Of a stretch of 64,000 bases of DNA, positions 26,868 through 35,187 are shown in pieces. The translations under genes were made by a program, and so were the position numbers. The notes below the pieces were generated by a model. It made no database searches, was not told the DNA's origin, and was given only the letters and a program-made list of their open reading frames with translations. Source of the DNA: Candidatus Flexicrinis proximus. Lineage in GTDB: Bacteria; Chloroflexota; Anaerolineae; Aggregatilineales; Phototrophicaceae. Position 1 is the stretch's first letter. Each line of letters starts with the position of its first letter. The stretch is from positions 1 to 64,000 of the forward strand of contig JADJQF010000015.1 of assembly GCA_016712885.1 (NCBI GenBank), written 5' to 3'.

Positions 26868-27677
26868 TTACTGTAGGCGCAGTGTTTGGTTGAAGTAAAT
26901 CATGTCCGGGTTGCTGATTCCGTTCAGCGACATGATCGTCCGGATCAGGACGTTACAGCGCAGTGAGATGGCAAACAGCGTGTCGCCCTGATCGACAACC
27001 ACTTCCGACCCGCATGTGCTGCCGGTTGAGGTGTCGATCGTGCCCGTGCTGCCCGTTCCGCCAACGCTTCCCGTTTCGGACGTGCCCGTGCCGGCACCGC
27101 AGTTAGGAATGACGATGCGCTGGCCGATCGAGATCAGAGCCGGGTTGGCGATACCGTTATAGTTCGCGATCGTCTGATACCCCACGCCATAACGCAGGCC
27201 GATCCGGAATAGGTTCTCTCCGGCGCTCACGACATGCTCGCAGTCACCAGTCCCCCCCGCGAAACCCGTGGTGGGAGTCAAGGTCGGGATGACGTTAAAT
27301 GCAGGGTCTAGCGTGGGTGTGGCGGTCGGGATTTCGAACACGAATGCAGCCGAAGCGGTCATATTGACATAGATCTGCGTGGCCGCTGCAATCGTCTGCG
27401 TCACGCCAAGGATAATCGGATCGACGGTTGGCTCAGAGAGCTGCGCGACGGCAGTCATCTGGATAAGTGCATTTTCATCTGGCGTGGCGGTAACGATGAA
27501 GACTTCCGGTGCCTGGGTTGGCCCAAGGGTCCATGTCGCAGACGGAAATGGCGTCGGGCTTGGCAGCAGTTGTGGAATAGCCGTCGGGTCGGCACTATCG
27601 CTTGCGCGAAGTAAACACCCTCCCGATCCTAGCATCACAGCAACCATGGCAAAGCCAAAGGCGATTTTACGCAGCAT
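26868..27677 (-). CDS. Lipoprotein with two LysM domains
   Basis: 269 residues. Signal with lipobox GSGGC (Cys about 21), then a Pro/Thr-rich stalk of about 110 residues, then two LysM domains: about 140-190 (HVVSAGENLFRIGLRYGVG...) and 222-268 (VVVDQGDTLFAISLRCNVL... ending FNQTLRLQ), joined by a Ser/Thr/Gly linker. LysM binds peptidoglycan or chitin-like glycans. Cys pairs occur in each LysM, unlike the classic form, and may form disulfides. Start at ATG 27675-27677 with GGAGTGGA upstream. Confidence 0.88.
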   Translation of the reverse strand: MLRKIAFGFAMVAVMLGSGGCLLRASDSADPTAIPQLLPSPTPFPSATWTLGPTQAPEVFIVTATPDENALIQMTAVAQLSEPTVDPIILGVTQTIAAATQIYVNMTASAAFVFEIPTATPTLDPAFNVIPTLTPTTGFAGGTGDCEHVVSAGENLFRIGLRYGVGYQTIANYNGIANPALISIGQRIVIPNCGAGTGTSETGSVGGTGSTGTIDTSTGSTCGSEVVVDQGDTLFAISLRCNVLIRTIMSLNGISNPDMIYFNQTLRLQ

Positions 27678-27719
27678 AGCTGTCCACTCCCAAGCACGGC
27701 GGCATACACCACAAACCAC

Positions 27720-27791
27720 ATTATAGTAGGTGAATCGCCGTTTGCCTAATCAAGTTCAAGTCTCGCGGCAGATAACTGCTGCGCGTATACT
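27720..27791. promoter_or_regulatory. Divergent -10 elements between two lipoprotein genes
   Basis: On the minus strand TATAAT (27720-27725) faces the LysM lipoprotein; on the plus strand TATACT (27786-27791) faces the hydrolase lipoprotein. Neither has a good -35. The plus-strand element ends 7 bases before the ATG at 27799, and no Shine-Dalgarno is present, which would give a leaderless or near-leaderless message. Confidence 0.4.
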
Positions 27792-27798
27792 GGCTCAC

Positions 27799-28644
27799 AT
27801 GAAACGACTCGTGATCCTCGCCATTTTCGCGGCCATGCTCAGCGCATGTGACATTGCGTTCGGGCCGGAACCCACCCCTACCCCGACTCCGCCCTACGGG
27901 GAATTGGCGCCCAGCCCAACCTTCGACATTCACCCCCCAACCGATCTTCCGGTTGGCGTCCCGCTCGATATGGAAGGCCTGAATAACCCGACTGCGGCGG
28001 CGCTGGCCGCGCAGGCGGCGTTCCTACCGGCAATGCCAACGCCAGACCTGTCCCTGCGTCCGGTCCTCATCACTATCCCCCTCCCATCTGGCATCCAGCT
28101 TGATGGCGAGTTATGGATACCAGGCGGAAGCGCGCCTGGTATTCTGCTGCTGGGAAGCACCTTCGAAGGCTGGGGCGGCTTCCCGGCCATTCTCCGCGAC
28201 CATGGCTATGCCGTCGTTTCGGTCGAAGGCGCACTTGGGTCTGATCCTGCCCAGGATGTCCGGGCGATCCTTGACGTGATGTCGGTGCAGCCAGGCGTCG
28301 ATCCCTCCCGGTTAATCGTGATCGGTGCGTTGTCAGGCGCAGATGCCGGGCTTGCCGGTTGTGCAGTGGACAGCCGCTGTCTGGGTTCGGTTCTCTTGAG
28401 TCCTCAAGCCACCTCGGTGCTGGAGGCCGTTATGCCGGACTACAATCCCCGTCCGATTCTGCTGGCCGCCAGCCAGGAAGACTCCGCTTCGCTGCGCGCC
28501 GCCGACCAGGTTCGCCAGGCCGCAACTGGCCCTGCGCTTTTCCAGCCGTTCGAGGCCGCGGGCCGGGGTGTTCAACTGCTCGCTAACCGGCCGGATCTGG
28601 TTACACTCATCATCGAGTTTCTCGATACGGTTTCCTCGCGCTGA
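27799..28644 (+). CDS. Lipoprotein with alpha/beta-hydrolase fold
   Basis: 281 residues. Signal peptide with lipobox LSAC (Cys about 17), a short PTPTPTPP stalk, then an alpha/beta-hydrolase-like domain from about 95: GILLLGSTFEGWGGF (oxyanion region), a strand RLIVIGALSGADAGLAG whose Ser sits where the nucleophile elbow is expected (G-A-L-S-G-A, not the strict GxSxG), and PILLAASQEDSASL. Dienelactone-hydrolase or esterase-like; the late His is not obvious (no clear H after 220), so it may be inactive or use another residue. Start ATG 27799. Confidence 0.7.
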   Translation: MKRLVILAIFAAMLSACDIAFGPEPTPTPTPPYGELAPSPTFDIHPPTDLPVGVPLDMEGLNNPTAAALAAQAAFLPAMPTPDLSLRPVLITIPLPSGIQLDGELWIPGGSAPGILLLGSTFEGWGGFPAILRDHGYAVVSVEGALGSDPAQDVRAILDVMSVQPGVDPSRLIVIGALSGADAGLAGCAVDSRCLGSVLLSPQATSVLEAVMPDYNPRPILLAASQEDSASLRAADQVRQAATGPALFQPFEAAGRGVQLLANRPDLVTLIIEFLDTVSSR

Positions 28645-28658
28645 AAGGCCAAATCACA

Positions 28659-29105
28659 GTGTTCGTGCCGGAAGGTTACCGCTACCGTACACCGATTGCC
28701 ATTCGTTATGGCGACATGGATACCCTCGGTCATGTCAACAACGCCAAGTACTTGACCTACCTGGAACAAAGCCGCGTCAGTTACTTTCGCGATCAGAAGT
28801 TATGGGACGGCAGTATTTCGGCCACAGGCATGATCGTCGCGCGGGTTGAAATCGACTTCAAAGCGCCGATAACCGTAGCCGACGAGGAAGCCGTAGTCTG
28901 GACGCGTGTCAGCAGACTCGGCGGCAAGAGTTTCGACATGGAGCACCTGATCCTCGTCAAACGCAACGATTTGCCGGTAACTGCAGCCATCTCGCGAACC
29001 GTCATTGTGGTTTTCGATTACATCAGGAACGCCACGGTCCAAATTCCGGACGCGTGGCGTTCTCTGATGATCGACTATGATGGTCTCGGTCCTGCCTCAG
29101 GCTGA
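28659..29105 (+). CDS. Acyl-CoA thioesterase, 4-hydroxybenzoyl-CoA thioesterase family
   Basis: 148 residues, one hot-dog fold. The motif IRYGDMDTLGHVNNAKYLTYLEQSR (about 15-39) holds the catalytic Asp region and the conserved HVNN; such enzymes hydrolyse acyl-CoA thioesters (YbgC/FadM-like). GTG start at 28659, 14 bases after the hydrolase lipoprotein stop, with AAAGG upstream; the two are likely in one transcript. Confidence 0.88.
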   Translation: MFVPEGYRYRTPIAIRYGDMDTLGHVNNAKYLTYLEQSRVSYFRDQKLWDGSISATGMIVARVEIDFKAPITVADEEAVVWTRVSRLGGKSFDMEHLILVKRNDLPVTAAISRTVIVVFDYIRNATVQIPDAWRSLMIDYDGLGPASG

Positions 29106-29129
29106 GACCTGTATTCCTGCATTGTTCGC

Positions 29130-30965
29130 CTAGTAGTACAGCTCGAATGTGTAGCTTGCGCTCGGGCTGTTCATTTCCGTGCCGCCATCCACACCAATAT
29201 TTGCGACCACATACCCTGCCTGCGTACCGGTCAAGCCGGTCGGGAACGCACCATAGGGCACATGCATCCAGTAGCCCGTCCACTCACTGGCGTCGTATGA
29301 CGGAGTCACGACTTCCTGCACTGTCAGGCCACCTGATGGGTCACAATAGTAAGCGTCTGTCGCCTGCGGGCAGGCAACGGCCGTGCCATCGGCCCAGAAG
29401 AAGAATAACGCAACACGGATGGGAACGCCCTGGAACCCGTTTACATTGAAATCGACATAGGTCTTGACGCCGTTTTCGCTGCTGCGGTCACCCGCCACAT
29501 CAAACTCCATCGAAGTGATTTCAATCGACATCTCTTCGCTGGTCTGAACCTGTCCGCCAGTTCCGAAGTCGATGGCGACCGATGCGGGTTCGCTCGGATT
29601 CGTCAGTGCGGTGCCGTCATTCAGCCCGACGTTGGCAGTCACTGAGAATTCCACACGACCACTGAGGCCGTCAGGCATTCCGATATACGGAACCCAGAAC
29701 CAGTAATCTTCCCAGATCGTGTCTTCGAATGAGGGAGTCAACACTGATTGTACGGTCAGATTGCCGTTTGGATCGCACTCGTCCTGCGTCATATTTGCGC
29801 AGGAAACGGGAGTCCCGTCGGCAAATGTAAAGAATACTCCTGTTCGGATTTCCTGGCCAAGGAAGCCGACCGCGTTGATTTCCGTGTGAATCTTGAAGCC
29901 GATTTCGCCACCGTCATCCACGGCCACGTCGTACTCGACATTGGTGATGCGAATGCTCAGGTTCTGATTGCTGTCCTGCTGAACGCTGTCGGCAGGGAAA
30001 TTGACGACAGCCGTCGACGTGAAGTCGCGCTCGCGGAGGCTTGCCAGTTCGTTTGTGTCGCAGTCCTGCATCAGCACATCGTAGATCCCCGGCGGGATCT
30101 GAATGCTGAACGACTGTCCGCTCGGAATTGTTCCTGCATCGCCGAGCGCGTCCGCGCCCCACTCCGAGGCCGTCGACGGCGAAACATACAGGTAGCATAT
30201 GGGGGTCGGCGACGCGTTGTTCACCGTGAAGTTCACCGAGTCGGGAATCATGCCCTGTTCGTAGGCACCAAGGACAGTCTCGACCGCGATAAACGGAAGA
30301 ATACCGCCTAAGCGTCCGAGTGTTCTTTCTTCAGAGCGCACCATGGTCGGGATGCCGAGGAAAGCACCGGAATCGTCGACCACCAGACCGCCCGAGTTCC
30401 CCGGCGAAATTTCCGCATCGGTGCGGTACCACAGCGGCACGCGGCTCTCAAACAGATTCGCGTTCTCGACGCTGGTCACACTTCCTTGTGTGATGACCAG
30501 GAAACCATCTCCCACGCTGGGATAACCAAAGACGGTGATGTGATCGCCCAGTGCGATTTCTCGCGAGCCTCGGTTCAGGGCCGGTAGATTGAGCGACATC
30601 GGGTCAATCTGGCGCCCCTCGGGGTCGCGGTCGATTTGAAGGATCGCAAAGTCGATTTCGTTGAATGCGCGCACAACGCTGGCGAAACCGATCGATTCGG
30701 GCAGTTCTCCCACGGTACGGGTTACGTAGACTTCAAAACCGTTCGCCCCTTCAACAACGTGGTGGTTGGTGTAGATCAACCCGGTAGGTTCGACGATGGT
30801 ACCGGAGCCAGTCGAGACCGGCTGACCGTCCTGCGAGGCAAGGATAAATACGACGGACTGCGATATTTTTGTGATGTCTTCCGGAGACAGCCCCTGTGCA
30901 AGCGCTGTGCTGCCAATTCCCAAAATCGCTGTAATAACAATGAGTATCAGAGCTAAACGACGCAT
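29130..30965 (-). CDS. Secreted trypsin-like (HtrA-type) serine protease with tandem C-terminal domains
   Basis: 611 residues. Signal peptide MRRLALILIVITAILGIGSTALAQ. The S1C protease domain (about 28-225) has the catalytic His in YTNHHVVEG, an Asp in NEIDFAILQID, and Ser in ISPGNSGGLV. No PDZ domain follows. Instead there is a linker domain with CYLYVSPSTASEWG (about 260-345), then two clearly homologous units of about 120 residues (roughly 350-475 and 490-611), each with ...G-x-F-F-x-x-ADGT-x-V-x-C..., CDP-x-G-x-LTVQ-x-V-x-TPS, and YWxxVPYxxxPxGL. Start at ATG 30963-30965, which gives the signal peptide. Probable extracellular quality-control or processing protease. Confidence 0.88.
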   Translation of the reverse strand: MRRLALILIVITAILGIGSTALAQGLSPEDITKISQSVVFILASQDGQPVSTGSGTIVEPTGLIYTNHHVVEGANGFEVYVTRTVGELPESIGFASVVRAFNEIDFAILQIDRDPEGRQIDPMSLNLPALNRGSREIALGDHITVFGYPSVGDGFLVITQGSVTSVENANLFESRVPLWYRTDAEISPGNSGGLVVDDSGAFLGIPTMVRSEERTLGRLGGILPFIAVETVLGAYEQGMIPDSVNFTVNNASPTPICYLYVSPSTASEWGADALGDAGTIPSGQSFSIQIPPGIYDVLMQDCDTNELASLRERDFTSTAVVNFPADSVQQDSNQNLSIRITNVEYDVAVDDGGEIGFKIHTEINAVGFLGQEIRTGVFFTFADGTPVSCANMTQDECDPNGNLTVQSVLTPSFEDTIWEDYWFWVPYIGMPDGLSGRVEFSVTANVGLNDGTALTNPSEPASVAIDFGTGGQVQTSEEMSIEITSMEFDVAGDRSSENGVKTYVDFNVNGFQGVPIRVALFFFWADGTAVACPQATDAYYCDPSGGLTVQEVVTPSYDASEWTGYWMHVPYGAFPTGLTGTQAGYVVANIGVDGGTEMNSPSASYTFELYY

Positions 30966-31115
30966 GCCGGATCTCCAGTCACCACTCCGCGCGATATTGC
31001 CTTGTAACATATTATGACACAAACTCGGTTTTGCGTCGGCAAGTTGCGGGCACTTCGGCAAATCCAGCTATCCAGCAGATGCGGCGGCGCAGCAATTTAA
31101 TCTTGATTAGGTTAC

Positions 31116-31124
31116 TGGTACAAT
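31116..31124 (+). promoter_or_regulatory. Extended -10 promoter for etfBA
   Basis: TGG-TACAAT matches the extended -10 form TGN-TANAAT; the -35 region is weak. It lies about 43 bases before the etfB start. Confidence 0.45.
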
Positions 31125-31166
31125 CGGCAAAACAAGTCCGACCGTACACATTTGGAGGATTTTCCC

Positions 31167-31946
31167 TTGTTAATCGTATCTTTTACCCGCAGCACGCCGG
31201 ATACGGCGGCTGCATTGACCGTCGGCGCGGACGGCAAGGTCAATTGGGGCGGCGCGGGAACCGTCGTCAATCCATGGGATGAATATGCCCTTGAAGAGGC
31301 CATCGTTCAGGCCAAGAACGCCGGCGGCAAAGCCACAGTCATTGCGATTGGAGGCGAAATGCACGCCGACGCCCTGAAACACAGCCTGGCGATGGGTCTC
31401 GACGAAGCGATCCGCATTGAAGATCCGGCTGTCGACCCGACCGATGGCCTCGCTTACGGTATCACAGCGGCCGCGGCGGTCCGCAAGCTGGGCGAAACCA
31501 GACTCGTGATCTTCGGGAAGGAAGCCGTTGATGTCGGTTCCGACCAGCACACGGCTGTAACGGCGCGCAAGCTCGGCTGGAACTTGCTGACTGGCGTCGC
31601 CAAAATCCTCGCCGTCGACTTTGCGGCTGGTACCATTAAGGTCGAACGGGCACTAGAAGGCGGCAAACAGGTTGTCACCAGCAGCCTGCCTGCCGTCATC
31701 AGCGTCACTAAAGAGATTAACGAACCGCGCTACCCATCCTTCATCGGTATTCGCAAGGCCTCCAAAGCAGTCATTCCGGTGTGGTCGCTGGCGGATCTGG
31801 GCGTCGCGCTCTCTGCGCGTGCCACTGAAACGGTCGCGATCCGCGGTTTGCCCGCGCGCAGCGTTCAGGTTGAGATGATCGAGGGGGAACCCGCCCAACA
31901 AGCCGCGATTCTGGTTGACAAGCTGCTAGCCGAGAAGGTGCTGTAA
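31167..31946 (+). CDS. etfB: Electron transfer flavoprotein, beta subunit
   Basis: 259 residues. Forms the AMP-binding half of the ETF heterodimer, which carries electrons from acyl-CoA and other dehydrogenases. Visible family traits: AVTVGADGKVNWGGAG near 15-30, NPWDEYALEEAI, and LPAVISVTKEINEPRYPSFIGIRKASKA near 180-205. I choose TTG 31167 because GGAGG (31154-31158) lies eight bases upstream; the longer alternative TTG at 31152 would include that site inside the coding region. etfA follows with a one-base stop/start overlap. Confidence 0.9.
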   Translation: MLIVSFTRSTPDTAAALTVGADGKVNWGGAGTVVNPWDEYALEEAIVQAKNAGGKATVIAIGGEMHADALKHSLAMGLDEAIRIEDPAVDPTDGLAYGITAAAAVRKLGETRLVIFGKEAVDVGSDQHTAVTARKLGWNLLTGVAKILAVDFAAGTIKVERALEGGKQVVTSSLPAVISVTKEINEPRYPSFIGIRKASKAVIPVWSLADLGVALSARATETVAIRGLPARSVQVEMIEGEPAQQAAILVDKLLAEKVL

Positions 31947-32980
31947 TGAGTGTTCTGGTTTGGATCGAAACAAATGAGGGTGTCGCCAAGCAGACCAGTT
32001 GGGAAGCGCTCGGCGCAGGGAAGATCATAGCGGACGGCTTTGGTGTTCCACTGACGGCGGTCGTCTTTGGCAAAAACGCGGGTGCACTCGCTCAGCAGGC
32101 TATTCATCACGGTGCGGCCAACGCCATCGCTGTGGACGACGCCACTCTTGAGCCTTTCCGGCTTGAACCGTATGCCGCCCTCTTGAGCCAACTCGTCAGA
32201 GACCTCGGCGCTAAGGCTGTCGTGGCAGTTGCGACCGGCGCGGGGCGCGAACTGCTTGCCGCAAGCGCCGCGGATACGGACAGTGGGATGCTGTCCGACG
32301 CTGTGGAACTGAGTGTGGCCGGCGGTAAAGTATCTGTGGTGCGCCCGGTTTACGCAGGTAAACTCCTCAGCGATGCCGCCAGCACTGGTGCGGGTACGGT
32401 CTTCGTAACCGTTCGCGGCCGTGCGTTCAAACCGTTGGGTGAGAACCCCGCCGCCGCAGGAACAGTGACCTACGCTGCGCCAGTCCTCGCTGAGGCCGAC
32501 ATCAAGACCAAAATCGAGTCCTTCGAAGCCGAGTCAGGCACCGTCAACCTCACCGACGCCGCGATTATCGTCAGCGCCGGACGCGGGATTTCCAATAACC
32601 CCAAGGAGCCGCCGGCAGGGACCGATAAACCCGACGTGTGGAAAGCTCAGGACGGTTTTGCCAACGTCATCAAGCCGCTCGCAGATGTCCTGGGAGGCGC
32701 GGTCGGTGCTTCGCGTGCCGCTGTTGACGCCGGCTATATCCCCTATGCGCATCAGGTAGGGCAAACCGGAAAGACCGTTGCACCCGATCTGTATATCGCC
32801 TGCGCGATTAGCGGTGCGATCCAGCATCAGGCAGGAATGCGCACAAGCAAAGTGATCGTAGCCATCAACAAAGACGGAGAAGCGCCGATCTTCAAGATGG
32901 CGCGCTACGGCCTGGTGGGCGATATCTACAAGATCGTGCCCGCGCTCACTGAGGAACTCAAGAGGCGGCTCGGCAAGTAA
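31946..32980 (+). CDS. etfA: Electron transfer flavoprotein, alpha subunit
   Basis: 344 residues. The FAD-binding C-terminal domain is well conserved: VSAGRGISNNP near 205, LGGAVGASRAAVDAGYIPYAHQVGQTGKTVAPDLYIACAISGAIQHQAGM and the closing VAINKDGEAPIFKMARYGLVGD. TAATG joins it to etfB. A strong terminator follows at 33018. No dehydrogenase or ETF-quinone oxidoreductase gene is adjacent, so partners lie elsewhere. Confidence 0.95.
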   Translation: MSVLVWIETNEGVAKQTSWEALGAGKIIADGFGVPLTAVVFGKNAGALAQQAIHHGAANAIAVDDATLEPFRLEPYAALLSQLVRDLGAKAVVAVATGAGRELLAASAADTDSGMLSDAVELSVAGGKVSVVRPVYAGKLLSDAASTGAGTVFVTVRGRAFKPLGENPAAAGTVTYAAPVLAEADIKTKIESFEAESGTVNLTDAAIIVSAGRGISNNPKEPPAGTDKPDVWKAQDGFANVIKPLADVLGGAVGASRAAVDAGYIPYAHQVGQTGKTVAPDLYIACAISGAIQHQAGMRTSKVIVAINKDGEAPIFKMARYGLVGDIYKIVPALTEELKRRLGK

Positions 32981-33017
32981 CTGCCAAAGTTCCAGCCGGA
33001 AATAGACTGAATACACG

Positions 33018-33058
33018 ACAGGGAACCGGAGTCTGACGATCCGGTTCCCTGTATTATT
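33018..33058 (+). terminator. Rho-independent terminator after etfBA
   Basis: A perfect 13-bp stem, ACAGGGAACCGGA with TCCGGTTCCCTGT, encloses nine bases and is followed by the T-rich ATTATTCT. Confidence 0.85.
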
Positions 33059-33080
33059 CTCTTACAGTAGATGCTGGGGC

Positions 33081-33109
33081 TTGATTACAAACCGTCCAGA
33101 CGGTATAGT
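33081..33109 (+). promoter_or_regulatory. Promoter with embedded palindromic operator for the TetR-type gene
   Basis: TTGATT (33081-33086) and TATAGT (33104-33109) are 17 bases apart. Within the spacer is the perfect inverted repeat ACCGTC-CA-GACGGT (33091-33104), which touches the -10. A bound dimer would block RNA polymerase, the classic arrangement for an autorepressed TetR-family gene. Half sites ACCGTC/GACGGT resemble those of QacR/TetR-family drug-response regulators in type only. Confidence 0.75.
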
Positions 33110-33152
33110 AATTCAACGAGGTGGGTTCGGCAGAGACGACTGGAGGCGTGAA

Positions 33153-33704
33153 ATGACCAAGAAGCGTGGCGCACCCTCCAAACGAGATTCCATCCTGTAC
33201 GCCGCAGGTCAGGTTGTCATCAGCGAAGGCGCCGGTCAGCTCACGCTCGACTCGGTCGCTGAAAAAGCTGGGGTCAGCAAAGGTGGGCTGCTCTATCACT
33301 TCCCGACCAAAGACGCGCTGATCTCAGAGCTGCTCAGCGCATACCTTGGCGCCTTTGATGCTCAGATCGGCGACTACATCGCAGGAGATACCGAGTCAAA
33401 GGCCGGTCGGTTCTTGCGGGCGTACGTCCGGACAAGCTTCACGGATACACGACCCGACCCAGGGCTCGCGGCCGCGGCACTTGCAGCGATCACCGCAAGG
33501 CCCGAGCTTCTGCAGAAAGTACGTGACAAATACGCAGAGTGGCAGTCCCGTGCCCTCAGTGACGAGATCCCGATAGAAACCGCCTTAACGGTCATGCTGG
33601 CCACGGACGGCATCTGGTGCGCTGAATTGCTCGGTATTGAGCCGCTCAAGAGCGATCAGCGGGCACTGCTGCAGACGGCGCTGTTAAGGCTTCTCAAGGG
33701 TTAA
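33153..33704 (+). CDS. TetR/AcrR family transcription regulator
   Basis: 183 residues. The N-terminal helix-turn-helix (about 12-58) reads LTLDSVAEKAGVSKGGLLYHFPTKDALISELL, typical of AcrR-like repressors of the type with C-terminal TetR_C_33-like ligand domain. GGAGG lies six bases before ATG 33153; an earlier frame start at 33081 is excluded because it is the -35 of the promoter. The next gene on the same strand is a small-multidrug-export protein, a plausible target. Ligand unknown. Confidence 0.92.
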   Translation: MTKKRGAPSKRDSILYAAGQVVISEGAGQLTLDSVAEKAGVSKGGLLYHFPTKDALISELLSAYLGAFDAQIGDYIAGDTESKAGRFLRAYVRTSFTDTRPDPGLAAAALAAITARPELLQKVRDKYAEWQSRALSDEIPIETALTVMLATDGIWCAELLGIEPLKSDQRALLQTALLRLLKG

Positions 33705-33817
33705 GCGCGCAAGCGCTCCACATTAAGACAGGTTATCCCGGCGGCTTTTTGCCCGCCCTCTTATGTCTCGGATTCCGTGGCAGCCGGTTTCACGCGCCAC
33801 AAAACAGGAGCACGACA

Positions 33818-34249
33818 ATGGATTACCTTGGTGCAGCGGCGGCCGCATGGTTTCTGGGGTTCTTCCCCCTGACGGAAGCGGCAATAGCGGTGCCTGCGGC
33901 ATTGGCATCCGGCCTGGACACGTTTTCGGCGATCTTCTGGACGGTGCTGGGGAATTTGACCCCTGTCCTGCTCATCCACTATGGCTATGAAGGGCTGATG
34001 CGGATTGGACGGCTTCGCAACTGGATGGACAGGCTCGTCAGTGAAAAGTCGAAAGCCCGCTTCGATAAGTGGGGCGTATGGTTTATATTGGTCTTTACGC
34101 CCTGGATCGGGGTATGGGCGATGGGCGTCACAGCCAAGGCATTGCAGATCGATTCGCGGCGGTTTATCGCGTTTGCGTTCATCAGCGTCACGATCTACGC
34201 GGTGGTGCTGACGTTTATCCTGCGGGCGGCCGCGAGCCTGGTGAACTAA
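33818..34249 (+). CDS. Small multidrug export protein family membrane protein
   Basis: 143 residues with four or five membrane helices and the family-like N-terminus FLGFFPLTEAAIAVPAALASGLD, then GNLTPVLLIHYGYEGL and a central loop with the basic RFDKWGVWFILVFTPWIGVWAMG. Pfam calls this family Sm_multidrug_ex (PF06695), although export activity is poorly documented. ATG 33818 with AGGAG seven bases upstream. It follows the TetR gene by 113 bases; whether they share a transcript is unclear. Confidence 0.8.
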   Translation: MDYLGAAAAAWFLGFFPLTEAAIAVPAALASGLDTFSAIFWTVLGNLTPVLLIHYGYEGLMRIGRLRNWMDRLVSEKSKARFDKWGVWFILVFTPWIGVWAMGVTAKALQIDSRRFIAFAFISVTIYAVVLTFILRAAASLVN

Positions 34250-34300
34250 GCCGGTATCACCTGGTAGTCGCTGGTTCAACTCCCCTGGCGGGGAACCGAC

Positions 34301-34681
34301 TCATACTGTGATCTCGATCCGGATTTCATCGGGGCCAAGTACAACCGCCTCGTAGTAGCCATCCCCGGTACGGCGCGGGCCATCAACGACGCGGTATCCC
34401 TCATTGGTCAGGCGCAGCGCCAGGGCGTCAACCGCGGTTTCCGACCCTAATGAGATCGCGAGATGGGCCCAGCCGATCGACTCTGCTTTAGCTGCATCCA
34501 GGCCAGGTTTGGCCATCAATTCAAGACGCGCACCGTCATCAGGAAAGGTCAGAAAGTACGAGACAAACTGGCGGGTCGGGTTCTCATAGCGCTCGCCTGT
34601 TGTGGCGTTGAAATAGCGGGTAAAGAACTCGCGCGATTGTTCCAGGTCCGTGACCCAAATGGCCACGTGTTCAATTCTCAT
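34301..34681 (-). CDS. VOC-family (glyoxalase-like) metalloprotein
   Basis: 126 residues with the paired beta-alpha-beta-beta-beta modules of the vicinal oxygen chelate fold: MRIEHVAIWVTDLEQSREFFTRYF at the start and GWAHLAISLGSETAVDALALRL at about 70. Probable metal ligands are His5, Glu near 54 (LELMAK), His73 and Glu near 122 (IRIEI), matching glyoxalase I spacing. The substrate could be methylglyoxal hemithioacetal or another small molecule. Confidence 0.85.
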   Translation of the reverse strand: MRIEHVAIWVTDLEQSREFFTRYFNATTGERYENPTRQFVSYFLTFPDDGARLELMAKPGLDAAKAESIGWAHLAISLGSETAVDALALRLTNEGYRVVDGPRRTGDGYYEAVVLGPDEIRIEITV

Positions 34682-34708
34682 TAGGCCTCACCCCCCGTAA
34701 TTGAGACT

Positions 34709-34732
34709 AAAAGGACGCGCCGGGGCGCGTCC
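34709..34732 (-). terminator. Terminator downstream of the receiver-like gene
   Basis: On the minus strand a 9-bp stem GGACGCGCC/GGCGCGTCC with a two-base tip is followed by TTTT (34709-34712). It lies about 32 bases after the stop of the gene at 34765-35163. Confidence 0.75.
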
Positions 34733-34764
34733 AAACGTGTATCACTACCCTGGCCCGAGTCTGC

Positions 34765-35163
34765 TCAGGCGACCAGAAACGGCTGGGAACGGGCATCCTG
34801 TTCACGCTGGAGGTGCAGCACTTCGAGCGCATGGGCCAGCGCTTCGGGTGTAGTCGCTGCCGGGAGTTCGTGAAAGAGGATGTACTCCGGCACGTCCAGG
34901 TCCAACGGCTCCTCTGCAAGGCGCACGACAATGTCCTTCAGGCGGGCCGAGGGACCGGTGACGCTCGTCAGATTGACCACGAGTTCATTCAGCCAGTCCG
35001 AATCTCCGTCGATCACGACGGCATGCGGCGTGTAGTAGATCGACATTGCCAGTGCTTCGTTGATCGAGTTGGGATGGAACACTTCCCACCCGCGGGCGGC
35101 GTGGGTCTGATGGAGTCGCGATGTGAGGTCGTCTGTAGCATACAGGATGGTTAGGTTGGTCAC
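34765..35163 (-). CDS. Unknown protein with receiver-like fold
   Basis: 132 residues. The pattern TILYATDDLTSRLHQTHAARGWEVFHPNSINEALAMSIYYTPHAVVIDGD resembles the first half of a response-regulator receiver domain (beta1, helix1, beta2 and a beta3 ending in an acidic pair near residue 52-54), but the pattern after that is divergent and the conserved Lys is not evident. It may be a pseudo-receiver. It is upstream of the VOC gene and downstream of the aminotransferase; function unknown. Confidence 0.5.
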   Translation of the reverse strand: MTNLTILYATDDLTSRLHQTHAARGWEVFHPNSINEALAMSIYYTPHAVVIDGDSDWLNELVVNLTSVTGPSARLKDIVVRLAEEPLDLDVPEYILFHELPAATTPEALAHALEVLHLQREQDARSQPFLVA

Positions 35164-35187
35164 GGTGAATCTCCTTCTCTAGCGCAC

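Noticed and set aside
34265..34305. tRNA-like GGTTCAACTCC segment
   Set aside because: There is no acceptor stem, D-arm or anticodon arm at the right distance. It is part of a weak hairpin between convergent genes.
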